The translations under genes and the position numbers were made by a program. A stretch of DNA of 64,000 nucleotides from Bacteroidales bacterium (GTDB lineage: Bacteria; Bacteroidota; Bacteroidia; Bacteroidales; VadinHA17), in contig PLNT01000023.1 of NCBI GenBank assembly GCA_003141895.1, forward strand, positions 32,311 through 96,310, in the 5' to 3' direction. This document shows, in pieces, positions 16,584 to 24,899 of this stretch; within the stretch, counting starts at the first letter, position 1, and each line of letters opens with the position of its first letter. The notes below the pieces were generated by a model that saw only the letters and a program-made list of their open reading frames with translations, did not search any database and was not told the origin of the DNA.

Positions 16584-18377
16584 CTATTTTTTGAAATATC
16601 CTGTCAAAACAGCACTTTTTGCCGACCCGACAAGTTTTTGAAGTTCTTCGGGGGATGCGTCTTTTATTTTTTCAGCAGACTCGAAATACTTAAGAAGTAT
16701 TTCTTTTGTCCGGGGTCCGATTCCTTTAATCTGATCAAGATCGGATTTTATCATATCTGATGAACGCTTGTCACGATGAAAATTTATTCCGAAACGGTGA
16801 GCTTCATTTCTCAGATGCTGGATTATTTTCAGACTAATTGAATTTTTATCAAGATAAATGGGAACGCTGTCTCCGGGAAAATAAATCTCTTCAAGTTTTT
16901 TTGCAATTCCGATTACTGTTACCTTTTCCCTTAAACCTAATTTATCAAGACTTTTCATGGCTGATGAGAGCTGTCCCTTCCCTCCGTCGATAATAACAAG
17001 CTGGGGCAATTTTTGATTTTCCTCGATCATTCTCCGGTAACGCCTGTAGACAATTTCCTCCATAGAAGAAAAATCATCGGGACCAGTTACTGTTTTTATA
17101 TTAAAATGACGGTACTCATTCTTGCTGGGTCTGGCATTTCTGAACACAACACATGCAGCAACAGGATTTGATCCCATAATATTCGAATTGTCGAAACACT
17201 CTATATGATTTGGTAACTCTGGCATATGCAGATCGTTTTTCAGCTTTTCGAGGTTCTTGCCTGTTCGTACCTGTGGAGAATGTTCCATCCGGCTCTTCTT
17301 CTTTTCCAGTTTGTAATAAATAGCATTCCGTTCAGCCAGTTCAAGAAGTTTTTGTTTTTCACCAGCTTTTGGTACGGTGTAAATGACTTTGTCCAGAAGA
17401 AGATCAGGCTTAAAAGGGACAATTATTTCAGGCGAATCACTGGCAAGTCTTTGTCTGATTTCAGTTATTGCAAAACCCAGTATAGATTCTTTTTCTTCCT
17501 CGACCCGTGTCTTTAGTTCTACTGTAAGTGCCTGTATAATAGATCCTTGAACTACTTTAAGATAATTTACATAGGCATTATCCGACTCCTGAGTAAAGGC
17601 AAAAACATCCACATTCCTTATTGTATTGCTTACAACTGTTGACCGGCTTCTGAATTTTGAGAGGATATCGATCTTTTCCTTTACTGATTGTGCATCTTCA
17701 AACCGGAGATCTTCCGAGAATTTTTTCATGTCTCTTTTAAGATGATCGATTACGCCCGAGATATTACCTTTTAGTATATCTTTTATCTGATTAATATTTT
17801 CGATATGTTCCTTTTCAGGCTGATTCCCAACGCAGGGTCCCTTACAGTTTCCTATATGATACTCCAGGCAGACTTTATACTTTCCGGCGTCAATATTTGC
17901 CTGGGAAAGGTTGAGTGAACATGTTCTTATTTTATACAATGGTCTGACAAAGCTAATCAGGGTCTTAACCATCAGAGCAGAGGTATAGGGGCCAAAATAC
18001 AGTGAGCCGTCCCTGACCGGATTTCGTGTACTGAATACTCTGGGGAAGGGCTCATTTTTTATGCATATCCAGGGAAATGTTTTATCATCCTTGAGTAGGA
18101 TATTATACCTGGGCTGATGTCTTTTAATAAGATTGTTCTCAAGTAAAAGAGCATCTGATTCATGATCGACCACGATATGGCGTATATCGAATGTCTTTCT
18201 GAGAAGAGCTATAGTTTTTCCTGACTGATTTTTTGAAAAATATGAAGTGACTCTTTTCTTCAGGTTCTTGGCTTTTCCTATATATATCGTTTCCCCGGAT
18301 ATATCAATAAACTGGTAAATCCCCGGATTATCAGGAATGGAAGACAGTATTGCTTTAAATTTTTCGTCGACTGGCAT
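16584..18377 (-). CDS. uvrC: Excinuclease ABC subunit C
   Basis: A 597-residue UvrC, the dual-incision nuclease of nucleotide excision repair. The N-terminal GIY-YIG domain is at about residues 15-95 (PGIYQFIDISGETIYIGKAK). A UvrB-interacting UVR domain lies near 203-238 (KRDMKKFSEDLRFEDAQ). The RNase H-like endonuclease domain includes ECFDNSNIMGSNPVA and VIIDGGKGQLSSA. The C-terminal tandem helix-hairpin-helix is DLDQIKGIGPRTKEILL. Length is normal and all domains are intact. A TATATTTG promoter element sits just upstream. Confidence 0.97.
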   Translation of the reverse strand: MPVDEKFKAILSSIPDNPGIYQFIDISGETIYIGKAKNLKKRVTSYFSKNQSGKTIALLRKTFDIRHIVVDHESDALLLENNLIKRHQPRYNILLKDDKTFPWICIKNEPFPRVFSTRNPVRDGSLYFGPYTSALMVKTLISFVRPLYKIRTCSLNLSQANIDAGKYKVCLEYHIGNCKGPCVGNQPEKEHIENINQIKDILKGNISGVIDHLKRDMKKFSEDLRFEDAQSVKEKIDILSKFRSRSTVVSNTIRNVDVFAFTQESDNAYVNYLKVVQGSIIQALTVELKTRVEEEKESILGFAITEIRQRLASDSPEIIVPFKPDLLLDKVIYTVPKAGEKQKLLELAERNAIYYKLEKKKSRMEHSPQVRTGKNLEKLKNDLHMPELPNHIECFDNSNIMGSNPVAACVVFRNARPSKNEYRHFNIKTVTGPDDFSSMEEIVYRRYRRMIEENQKLPQLVIIDGGKGQLSSAMKSLDKLGLREKVTVIGIAKKLEEIYFPGDSVPIYLDKNSISLKIIQHLRNEAHRFGINFHRDKRSSDMIKSDLDQIKGIGPRTKEILLKYFESAEKIKDASPEELQKLVGSAKSAVLTGYFKK

Positions 18378-18397
18378 CTGAATTGAAGAATTTGATA

Positions 18398-18405
18398 CAA
18401 ATATA
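18398..18405 (-). promoter_or_regulatory. -7 promoter element for uvrC
   Basis: TATATTTG on the minus strand (CAAATATA on plus), 20 bases upstream of the uvrC ATG. It matches TAnnTTTG. Confidence 0.45.
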
Positions 18406-18423
18406 GTGAATGCAGGGATTGAT

Positions 18424-18541
18424 GAAACCCCCTTGCCCTTCGGGCACTCCCCCTGAGCGGCCTAACGGGGGGGGCAAAATCCTATTATATCAGGGTCAAC
18501 TCGCCCCTTTAAGGGAGATGTTGCGAAGACAAAGGGGTTTA
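18424..18541. repeat. Dispersed GC-rich intergenic repeat, copy E
   Basis: ACCCCCTTGCCCTTCGGGCA with CTCCCCCTGAG at the left and AAGGGAGATGTTGCGAAGAC then AAAGGGGTTTA at the right. The left 25 bases are nearly identical to those of copy F at 29480. It occupies the gap between uvrC and ade. Confidence 0.8.
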
Positions 18542-18542
18542 A

Positions 18543-20159
18543 TTAAATAAAAAGTGAAACAGGCTGGAATTTCCTTACATCAAATAATCCTCTGTCCCCT
18601 ATTTTCAGATCAGGTATAACAAGTAAAGCCATAAATGATAATGTCATAAAAGGTGCTTTCATTGAACTGCCAAGTGATTTTACAAGCCGATTAAGATTAT
18701 CATATTCTCCTGCAATTTCTTCACATGAACGAGTGGTCATTATACCTCCGATATTAAGCTGAATCGACCTTATCTCCTCTCCTGATGATACTGCAAGACC
18801 ACCCTTTAGTGTTACGATATGGTTAATAGCTTCAATGATACTATTATCATCAACACCTATGGCTATTATATTATGGCTATCGTGTGCAATTGAACTTGCA
18901 AAAGCTCCCTTTTTTAAACCGAATCCCTTTATAAATCCAACCGATGGTGGTAAATCTTTATATCTGTCTTTAACGACTATTTTCAAAATATCGTTCTTTA
19001 TGTCAGGGTTCACGAATTCATTGTTGCCGGAATTAATATTAATCTCTCCTGTAAGCAGTTCACCTTCCACTGCAGTTATTATTCTGATTTCACCGTGATT
19101 ATTCTTAACCCTTATATCAGATTCATGTATCTGGCGGCAATTGAAGTTATTTACTGAAGTATCGGGTTTATAATCGAATAGTACTTTCCCTTTGTCAAAT
19201 ACTTTGACGCCTTTGATCCAGGTCTCTTGTACATTCATTTTATCCAAACTATCAACAAGCACAAAATCGGCTTTATCTCCTGGCCTGAGCAATCCTGAAT
19301 CAAGCTTATAATGTTCTACGGGGTTAACTGTAGCACTGCGGATCACATCAAAAACATTATAACCTTCTGAAATAAGCCTGGCGATCAATTTATTAATATG
19401 TCCTTCTCTCAGCATTTCAGGATGAAGATCGTCACTGCACAGCATTACCATATCAGGGTGTGTTCTGAATAACTCTTTCAATGCGTTAAGATTCTTAGCA
19501 GCGCTGCCTTCTCTTATAAGAATTTTCATCCCAAGCGAGATTTTTTCTTCAGCTTCCTTCAGGTTGCTGCATTCATGATCTGTAGATATACCTGCTGAAA
19601 CATATTTTCTCAATGATTCTCCTGATAAACCCGGAGCATGACCATCGATCGGTTTACCAAGTTTCCTGGCGCACGCCAGCTTTTTCATTACCTCATCATC
19701 ATTGAAAATAACTCCCGGGAAATTCATCATCTCTGACAGATACCTGATTTCTTTCATCTCCAGAAGTTTCTCCACTTGCTTATGATTCAGAATTGCCCCG
19801 TTACTCTCAAAATTTGTTGCCGGAACACATGATGGTGCTCCGAAATAAAATTTAAGAGGCACCTTTTTTGCGTCTCTGATCATATATTCGACACCATTTA
19901 TACCAAGTACGTTTGCAATCTCATGAGGATCCGAAACTGTAGCGCATGTTCCATGTTTAACAGCCATAGAAGCAAAAGCTCCCGGAGTGATCATTGAAGA
20001 TTCTATATGAATGTGAGAATCTATCAATCCTGGTAATATAAAATTTTCAGATGCACTCACTGCTTTTTCAACGCTCATTATCCTTCCCTGCTTTATTTCT
20101 ACAATTGCAGGGAATATTTTTTTTATATGAACATCGACCAGTTGCCCAAAAATTTTCAT
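18543..20159 (-). CDS. ade: Adenine deaminase
   Basis: A 538-residue amidohydrolase taken from the ATG at complement 20157-20159 (MKIFGQLVDVH). The frame extends upstream through the parS-like site into mnmG, but that part has no family similarity. GLIDSHIHIESSMITP carries the HxH metal motif. GHAPGLSGESL, STDHECSN and LCSDDLHPEML supply the remaining His and Asp ligands. The C-terminal domain (INIGGIMTTRSCEEIA) is specific to adenine deaminases of the Ade/AdeC type. The enzyme converts adenine to hypoxanthine and ammonia with Fe or Mn. It is co-oriented with mnmG upstream. Confidence 0.95.
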   Translation of the reverse strand: MKIFGQLVDVHIKKIFPAIVEIKQGRIMSVEKAVSASENFILPGLIDSHIHIESSMITPGAFASMAVKHGTCATVSDPHEIANVLGINGVEYMIRDAKKVPLKFYFGAPSCVPATNFESNGAILNHKQVEKLLEMKEIRYLSEMMNFPGVIFNDDEVMKKLACARKLGKPIDGHAPGLSGESLRKYVSAGISTDHECSNLKEAEEKISLGMKILIREGSAAKNLNALKELFRTHPDMVMLCSDDLHPEMLREGHINKLIARLISEGYNVFDVIRSATVNPVEHYKLDSGLLRPGDKADFVLVDSLDKMNVQETWIKGVKVFDKGKVLFDYKPDTSVNNFNCRQIHESDIRVKNNHGEIRIITAVEGELLTGEININSGNNEFVNPDIKNDILKIVVKDRYKDLPPSVGFIKGFGLKKGAFASSIAHDSHNIIAIGVDDNSIIEAINHIVTLKGGLAVSSGEEIRSIQLNIGGIMTTRSCEEIAGEYDNLNRLVKSLGSSMKAPFMTLSFMALLVIPDLKIGDRGLFDVRKFQPVSLFI

Positions 20160-20186
20160 ATATTTATTTTTGAAAATAAAAATAAT

Positions 20187-20202
20187 TGTTCCACGTGGAA
20201 CA
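20187..20202. promoter_or_regulatory. Perfect parS-like ParB site
   Basis: TGTTCCACGTGGAACA, a perfect 16-bp palindrome, abuts the mnmG stop codon. It equals the chromosomal parS form recognised by ParB in several bacteria such as Pseudomonas. A near-perfect copy lies at 16563. mnmG (gidA) is often close to oriC and parAB, but no parAB is in this window. ParB binding here would seed origin segregation and SMC loading. That it works as parS in this organism is inference. Confidence 0.75.
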
Positions 20203-22077
20203 TTATCTTCCAAGATACATTAGTAAGATATTGATGTCGGAAGGTGAGACCCCGCTAATTCTTCCTGCCTGGCCTATATTAACAGGTCTTATTTTACTTA
20301 GCTTTTGTCTTGCTTCGGTTGATATAGAAATTAATTCATTAAAATTAACATCCTGAGGTATCTTCAAATTGTCTAATCTCTTTATCTTATCCGCTATAGT
20401 TTTCTCTCTCACTATGTATCCTTCATATTTGATTTTAATTTCTGCCGACTCTGTTATTTCCCTGAACCGGGGTGACATGAACACCCTAAGTTCTTTTCCT
20501 TTCTTTATTTCCCTTAATAATTCTCCAATCTCAATCTGAGGACGAGCTGCCATATTAATTGCTTTAATCTTTTGAGTAATTTTATTTGTCCCGGCCTTTT
20601 CCAGGAATTCATTAATCTCTTCAGGCTTAACACTTGTTTTTGAAAGAAACTCTATAATTTCTTTACCCATCTCTTCCTTTTCCTCCAGGTGTTTTACTCT
20701 ATCAATTTTAGCAGTACCAATTTCGAACGCTTTCCTTGTAAGTCTTTCATCAGCGTTATCCTGTCGTAAAAGTATTCTGTACTCAGCCCTCGAGGTAAAC
20801 ATTCTGTACGGTTCATCCACACCTTTTGTTACGAGATCATCTATGAGAACACCTATGTAGGATTCTTCTCTTCCCAGAATCAATGCTTCCTGGTCCCGCA
20901 TTTTAAGTACTGAATTGATTCCAGCCATCAAGCCCTGAGCTGCTGCTTCCTCATATCCAGTAGTACCATTAATTTGTCCTGCAAAATATAGATTCTTTAT
21001 AGCCTTTGTTTCGAGAGTATGCTTAAGCTGAGTGGGTTGAAAAAAATCATATTCTATTGCATAACCTGGTCTGAAAATCTCTACTTTCTCCAATCCTTTC
21101 ACTTTTCTCAAAGCCTTCAATTGTACATCAAGCGGCAGACTGCTTGCAAAGCCATTGATATAATATTCTATCGTATCCTCTCCTTCAGGTTCGATAAATA
21201 ACTGATGCGATGTTTTATCCTTAAAAGTTACAACCTTATCTTCTATGCTAGGGCAATATCTTGGACCACGTCCTTTTATCCTGCCAGTAAACAGTGGACT
21301 ATATTTAAGACCTTTTCTTATTTCCTCATGAACTTCTTCATTTGTATGAGTAATAAAGCAGTTCTTTTTTATAAGAGTATTTCGCTCTTCAATCAGGTAT
21401 GAAAAAGTTTCATCTTCGTCATCTCCCGGTTGTTCGGTCATTGCATTGAAATCTATCGATCGTCCATCTACCCTGGCACTGGTTCCTGTTTTCATCCTTT
21501 GAACAGAAAATCCTAATTGTTCCAATTGTTCACTTAAACCTGTTGATGCCTGTTCTCCTGATCTACCTCCTTTAATATTATTAAACCCGATATGCATTAA
21601 GCCATTTAAAAATGTCCCATTAGTCAGTATTACACCTTTTGAATAAAACCTTGTTCCGAAGGAAGTTTCCACTCCTATCACTTTCATGTCCTCAAGGAGT
21701 AGGGTTTTTGCCTGTTCCTGCCATATAAAAAGATTCTCGTTTCTCTCCAACACTTTTCTCCACTCAATAGTAAATCTCTGACGATCGCATTGTGCTCTTG
21801 GACTCCACATTGCCGGACCTTTTGATTTATTCAGCATTCGGAATTGTATCATACTTCTGTCGGTAACTATTCCGCTCATACCTCCCATTGCATCAATTTC
21901 TCTAACTATTTGTCCTTTTGCTATGCCACCCATTGCAGGATTACATGACATCTGAGCAAGCTTTGTCATGTCCATTGTAATCAGCAAGGTTTTTGCTCCC
22001 ATAGTTGCTGAAGCATGTGCTGCTTCGCAACCTGCATGACCTCCCCCAATCACAATTATATCATATTGAAAATCCAT
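20203..22077 (-). CDS. mnmG: tRNA uridine 5-carboxymethylaminomethyl modification enzyme MnmG
   Basis: A 624-residue FAD protein that, with MnmE, modifies the wobble uridine of tRNAs. The N-terminal FAD-binding motif IIVIGGGHAGCEAAHA is at residues 8-23, followed by MSCNPAMGGIAKGQIVREID, a family signature. The FAD-domain motif YCPSIEDKVV and the YFAGQINGTTGYEEAAAQG segment are present, and the helical C-terminal MnmE-binding domain is complete. Its first 17 bases overlap the 3' end of ybeY. Conserved residues are intact. It sits in the middle of a minus-strand operon running from about 26.6 kb. Confidence 0.97.
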   Translation of the reverse strand: MDFQYDIIVIGGGHAGCEAAHASATMGAKTLLITMDMTKLAQMSCNPAMGGIAKGQIVREIDAMGGMSGIVTDRSMIQFRMLNKSKGPAMWSPRAQCDRQRFTIEWRKVLERNENLFIWQEQAKTLLLEDMKVIGVETSFGTRFYSKGVILTNGTFLNGLMHIGFNNIKGGRSGEQASTGLSEQLEQLGFSVQRMKTGTSARVDGRSIDFNAMTEQPGDDEDETFSYLIEERNTLIKKNCFITHTNEEVHEEIRKGLKYSPLFTGRIKGRGPRYCPSIEDKVVTFKDKTSHQLFIEPEGEDTIEYYINGFASSLPLDVQLKALRKVKGLEKVEIFRPGYAIEYDFFQPTQLKHTLETKAIKNLYFAGQINGTTGYEEAAAQGLMAGINSVLKMRDQEALILGREESYIGVLIDDLVTKGVDEPYRMFTSRAEYRILLRQDNADERLTRKAFEIGTAKIDRVKHLEEKEEMGKEIIEFLSKTSVKPEEINEFLEKAGTNKITQKIKAINMAARPQIEIGELLREIKKGKELRVFMSPRFREITESAEIKIKYEGYIVREKTIADKIKRLDNLKIPQDVNFNELISISTEARQKLSKIRPVNIGQAGRISGVSPSDINILLMYLGR

Positions 22078-22501
22078 AATTTTTCGACTTTAGTGAACCC
22101 AACCAATAATCTTCCATTTTCCTTATTTCACTTTTCTTTTCATCATTATTATCGTCGTATCCGACAAGATGCAATACACCATGAATTATAACCCTCATTA
22201 ACTCCTCTTCTAAACTAACATTATAGTTTATGGCATTCTCTTTTACTCTGTCCAGGCTAATGTAAATTTCACCGTTAATTACATCTTTCTCGTTATAATT
22301 AAATGTAATAACATCGGTATAATATTCATGTTTGAGAAACTCGATATTAATTTCCTTCAGCCGTTCGTCATTTGTTATAACAAAACTTAGCTCGCCTGAT
22401 GTTTTCCTTTCTTTAGCGATTATCTCCCTGATTATCTCCTTGGCCTTTCCTGATCCTTTAAGCCTGAAGACTGTTTCATCATAGAATATTCTGATGCTCA
22501 A
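22061..22501 (-). CDS. ybeY: Endoribonuclease YbeY
   Basis: A 146-residue zinc-dependent endoribonuclease used in 16S rRNA 3' maturation and ribosome quality control. The metal motif is HGVLHLVGYDD (His107, His111) where most bacteria have HGxLHLxGYDH. An acidic residue replacing the third His is usual in Bacteroidetes, so activity is probably kept. The conserved YYTDVITFNY segment is present. The gene overlaps mnmG downstream by 17 bases and the ATPase gene upstream by four bases, indicating tight coupling. Confidence 0.93.
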   Translation of the reverse strand: MSIRIFYDETVFRLKGSGKAKEIIREIIAKERKTSGELSFVITNDERLKEINIEFLKHEYYTDVITFNYNEKDVINGEIYISLDRVKENAINYNVSLEEELMRVIIHGVLHLVGYDDNNDEKKSEIRKMEDYWLGSLKSKNYGFSI

Positions 22502-22902
22502 GATAAAATATTCTTAAAGGTCATTGTTACAGAATTTCCCTTTTCACTATACTCAATTTTATCAGCAAGATGTGCCATAAGATAAACTCCTCTGCCGTTT
22601 AGGGCTTCAATATTCTCAGGAATTGTTGGGTCTGGTACTGTTTCGGGTCTGAAGCCCTGACCTTCATCTGTTACGGTGATATTGAGCTGATCCGATTTAT
22701 ATGAAATTTCTATATCTACAATTTTTTCAGGGTTTAATTTGTTCCCATGCAATATTGCGTTATTAACCGCTTCCATTGCGGAAACAAGAATCTTTCCATA
22801 ATTATCTTGTGAAATACCCAAAACAATAGTCACTTCGTCAATTGCGTTTTCCACAACTCTTAAGTTCCCAACTAAAGACTCAATCCTGATCTTTTTATAC
22901 AT
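22498..22902 (-). CDS. Anti-sigma-type serine kinase/ATPase (RsbW-like HATPase_c)
   Basis: A 134-residue GHKL ATPase domain without a sensor. The N box SAMEAVNNAILHGNKL and the G1 box TDEGQGFRPETVPDP followed by NGRGVYLMAHLAD are clear. This layout matches anti-sigma or anti-anti-sigma switch kinases of the RsbW/SpoIIAB type. No partner sigma factor or STAS antagonist is nearby, so the target is unknown. In Bacteroidetes such a gene often sits next to ybeY, as here, and overlaps it by four bases. Confidence 0.9.
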   Translation of the reverse strand: MYKKIRIESLVGNLRVVENAIDEVTIVLGISQDNYGKILVSAMEAVNNAILHGNKLNPEKIVDIEISYKSDQLNITVTDEGQGFRPETVPDPTIPENIEALNGRGVYLMAHLADKIEYSEKGNSVTMTFKNILS

Positions 22903-22959
22903 AACTTGTTAACTGCCAACCATTATACTTAAATATTCAGAATTTGTTACACAAATCAA

Positions 22960-24138
22960 TCAGTTTTTTGAAATCCATGATTCAGGATCAAGTTTTTCCT
23001 TCTCTTCGAATATCATAAACTTCAAAATTGATTTATTTCCATTATCAGTTTCACAAAACACGTTTCCTAATTCCTGCTTCGTATTAACTTTATCTCCCGG
23101 TTTAACTTTTAAATCTACAATATTTTGATAAACTGAAAGATATTTACCATGCCTTACAATTACAGTCATGTTTGCTCCTTCTATAAAAAACACCTTAGCT
23201 ACCTCTCCTTTGAAAACACTTCTAACTGCTGTTTTACCAAGACTAGTAATCTCTATTCCAATATTATTTTCAGTAACATATTTCAATACCGGATGTTTTT
23301 GAATGCCAAACTGACTTGTAATAATGCCTTTTTCAACAGGCCATGGTAATCTTCCCTTGTTCTCTGCAAAGTTTTCTCCTATCAGTTTCTGTTCAGGTGT
23401 GTTGTCAGATTTTACAATCTTCTTTCTTTCCTCCTCTATTATTCGTGCAATTTCACTTTCAATTTTTTCAGCAATCTTCTTTTTTTCCTCAAGGTCCTTC
23501 TTCAACTGTTTTTCCTTCTTACTTAATGATTTAACCATTTGCTGTTTCCTCTCTTGCTCAGTTTGTAAAAGATACTTCTGTTGTTCTTCCCTTGATTTCA
23601 GGACAGATATCCTTTCTAAATCATTCTGCAACCGGTCCTTTGTAACCTGAATCTGCTCTTTCAGTTCCATTATTATCTCAGATTCCCTTCTTCTGAATTT
23701 GGTTACCTGCTGTAAATATTTCAAACGTTTATAACCCTGATTAAAATCTTTAGCAGATAAAATATATACTAGCTCAGGATTTTCTTTCATCGACCTATAT
23801 GAATTTACAACCGCCCGAGCGTAATCCTTTTTTAATTCAATAAGATCGTTCTCCATCATATTTATTGCAACTGTATTAAGATCAATCCGTTCAGTTACAA
23901 GGTTAATTTCATCGCGCATTCCTTTTATTACTGATTCCCGTAAATTTAATTTGTTTCCTATTATTTTTATTTCATTCATGCTTTCTTCCCTTTTCTTAGT
24001 AGTAGATTTCAGCATATTATCTACATAATTAATTTCATTCAGGGTTGAATTTCTTTTTTGTTCCAATTCAGCCTTTGTTTGTGCAGACAGGTTGCAAAAA
24101 ATAATACTAAACAAGAAACCAGTCAAAAAGTATTTCAT
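22960..24138 (-). CDS. EnvC-like murein hydrolase activator, degenerate LytM domain
   Basis: A 392-residue periplasmic protein: signal peptide (LTGFLFSIIFCNLSAQ), a long coiled coil (about residues 20-250, rich in Lys and Glu), then a LytM/M23 domain (about 265-385: GIITSQFGIQKHPVLKYV, VIVRHGKYLSVYQNI). Active M23 enzymes need HxxxD and HxH zinc ligands. Here the first motif reads NNIGIEI instead of HxGIDI and the last His is YQN, so zinc cannot be held properly. As with EnvC and NlpD, this points to an activator of amidases that split the septal wall, not a hydrolase. It overlaps the DUF4292 gene by four bases. Confidence 0.9.
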   Translation of the reverse strand: MKYFLTGFLFSIIFCNLSAQTKAELEQKRNSTLNEINYVDNMLKSTTKKREESMNEIKIIGNKLNLRESVIKGMRDEINLVTERIDLNTVAINMMENDLIELKKDYARAVVNSYRSMKENPELVYILSAKDFNQGYKRLKYLQQVTKFRRRESEIIMELKEQIQVTKDRLQNDLERISVLKSREEQQKYLLQTEQERKQQMVKSLSKKEKQLKKDLEEKKKIAEKIESEIARIIEEERKKIVKSDNTPEQKLIGENFAENKGRLPWPVEKGIITSQFGIQKHPVLKYVTENNIGIEITSLGKTAVRSVFKGEVAKVFFIEGANMTVIVRHGKYLSVYQNIVDLKVKPGDKVNTKQELGNVFCETDNGNKSILKFMIFEEKEKLDPESWISKN

Positions 24139-24899
24139 AAAAGTTCAATTAATTCATAGCCTCTGCCGGGAATAAAATTTAAATTTCCGGTCCATGGTAA
24201 CTGTACTTTCATAATTTTAATCCTTACACCAATGTTATATTGACTATCATTAAATTCAATTATTTTAGGTATTAATATACCAGACACATTAAAGAATTTT
24301 TTATACTTAATATTCATTCCTGGCTGATTGTAACTATTTACCTGATTAGCAGACATTACTTTTCCCCTTTTACAGTCAATCACGTAATTTAGTAAAACTC
24401 CTTTTAATTGACACCCGAAGATTAACTTATCCCCCATGCATCTCTCACCACCAGTTTCACAATTTTTATCCAAAATTAAATCGCCAAAAATAATCGGTAA
24501 AAAACTCTGTGAAAATCCATATTTCTTTATAAGGTAACCTGAGGTCCCTAAGTACAATTTCTTATTAATCCGGTCATTCATTTGTATACTGTCACCCGAA
24601 ATTAATATCCTGCCTCCTTCTATACCAGTTCTGCTTCTTAAACTTATCAGATATTTGTTAGGCTTCTCAAACTTTATATTTGCAGTAAATTTATTGTTAC
24701 CTTCTGAAGTTAAAACTTCAATTTCTGCTTTCTGAATAAAAAATCCACTATTTGTAATGTTTTGATTTTCTGTATCTCCTAAAACGTTTCCCTTAATAAA
24801 ATTATTAGGATTATCACTCAAAGTTTTTCCGCTGCTTCTAACTACAGAACACCCTGTAACAACCAATCCTAAAAAAATTATGCCTGCTATTTTCCGCAA
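24135..24899 (-). CDS. DUF4292 lipoprotein
   Basis: A 254-residue lipoprotein; the signal is MRKIAGIIFLGLVVTGC with the lipidated Cys at residue 17. The mature part (FFIQKAEIEVLTSEGNN, KFTANIKFEKPNKYLISL) is a LolA/LolB-like half-barrel typical of DUF4292. The family is confined to Bacteroidetes and its function is unknown; lipoprotein or lipid handling is suggested by the fold only. It overlaps the TPR lipoprotein gene by 13 bases and the EnvC-like gene by four. The order TPR lipoprotein, DUF4292, EnvC-like is, as far as I know, conserved in the phylum. Confidence 0.88.
   Translation of the reverse strand: MRKIAGIIFLGLVVTGCSVVRSSGKTLSDNPNNFIKGNVLGDTENQNITNSGFFIQKAEIEVLTSEGNNKFTANIKFEKPNKYLISLRSRTGIEGGRILISGDSIQMNDRINKKLYLGTSGYLIKKYGFSQSFLPIIFGDLILDKNCETGGERCMGDKLIFGCQLKGVLLNYVIDCKRGKVMSANQVNSYNQPGMNIKYKKFFNVSGILIPKIIEFNDSQYNIGVRIKIMKVQLPWTGNLNFIPGRGYELIELL

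Noticed and set aside
20160..20213. N-terminal extension of adenine deaminase (18 codons)
   Set aside because: It would be translated from the parS-like palindrome and mnmG 3' end and is not part of the family.
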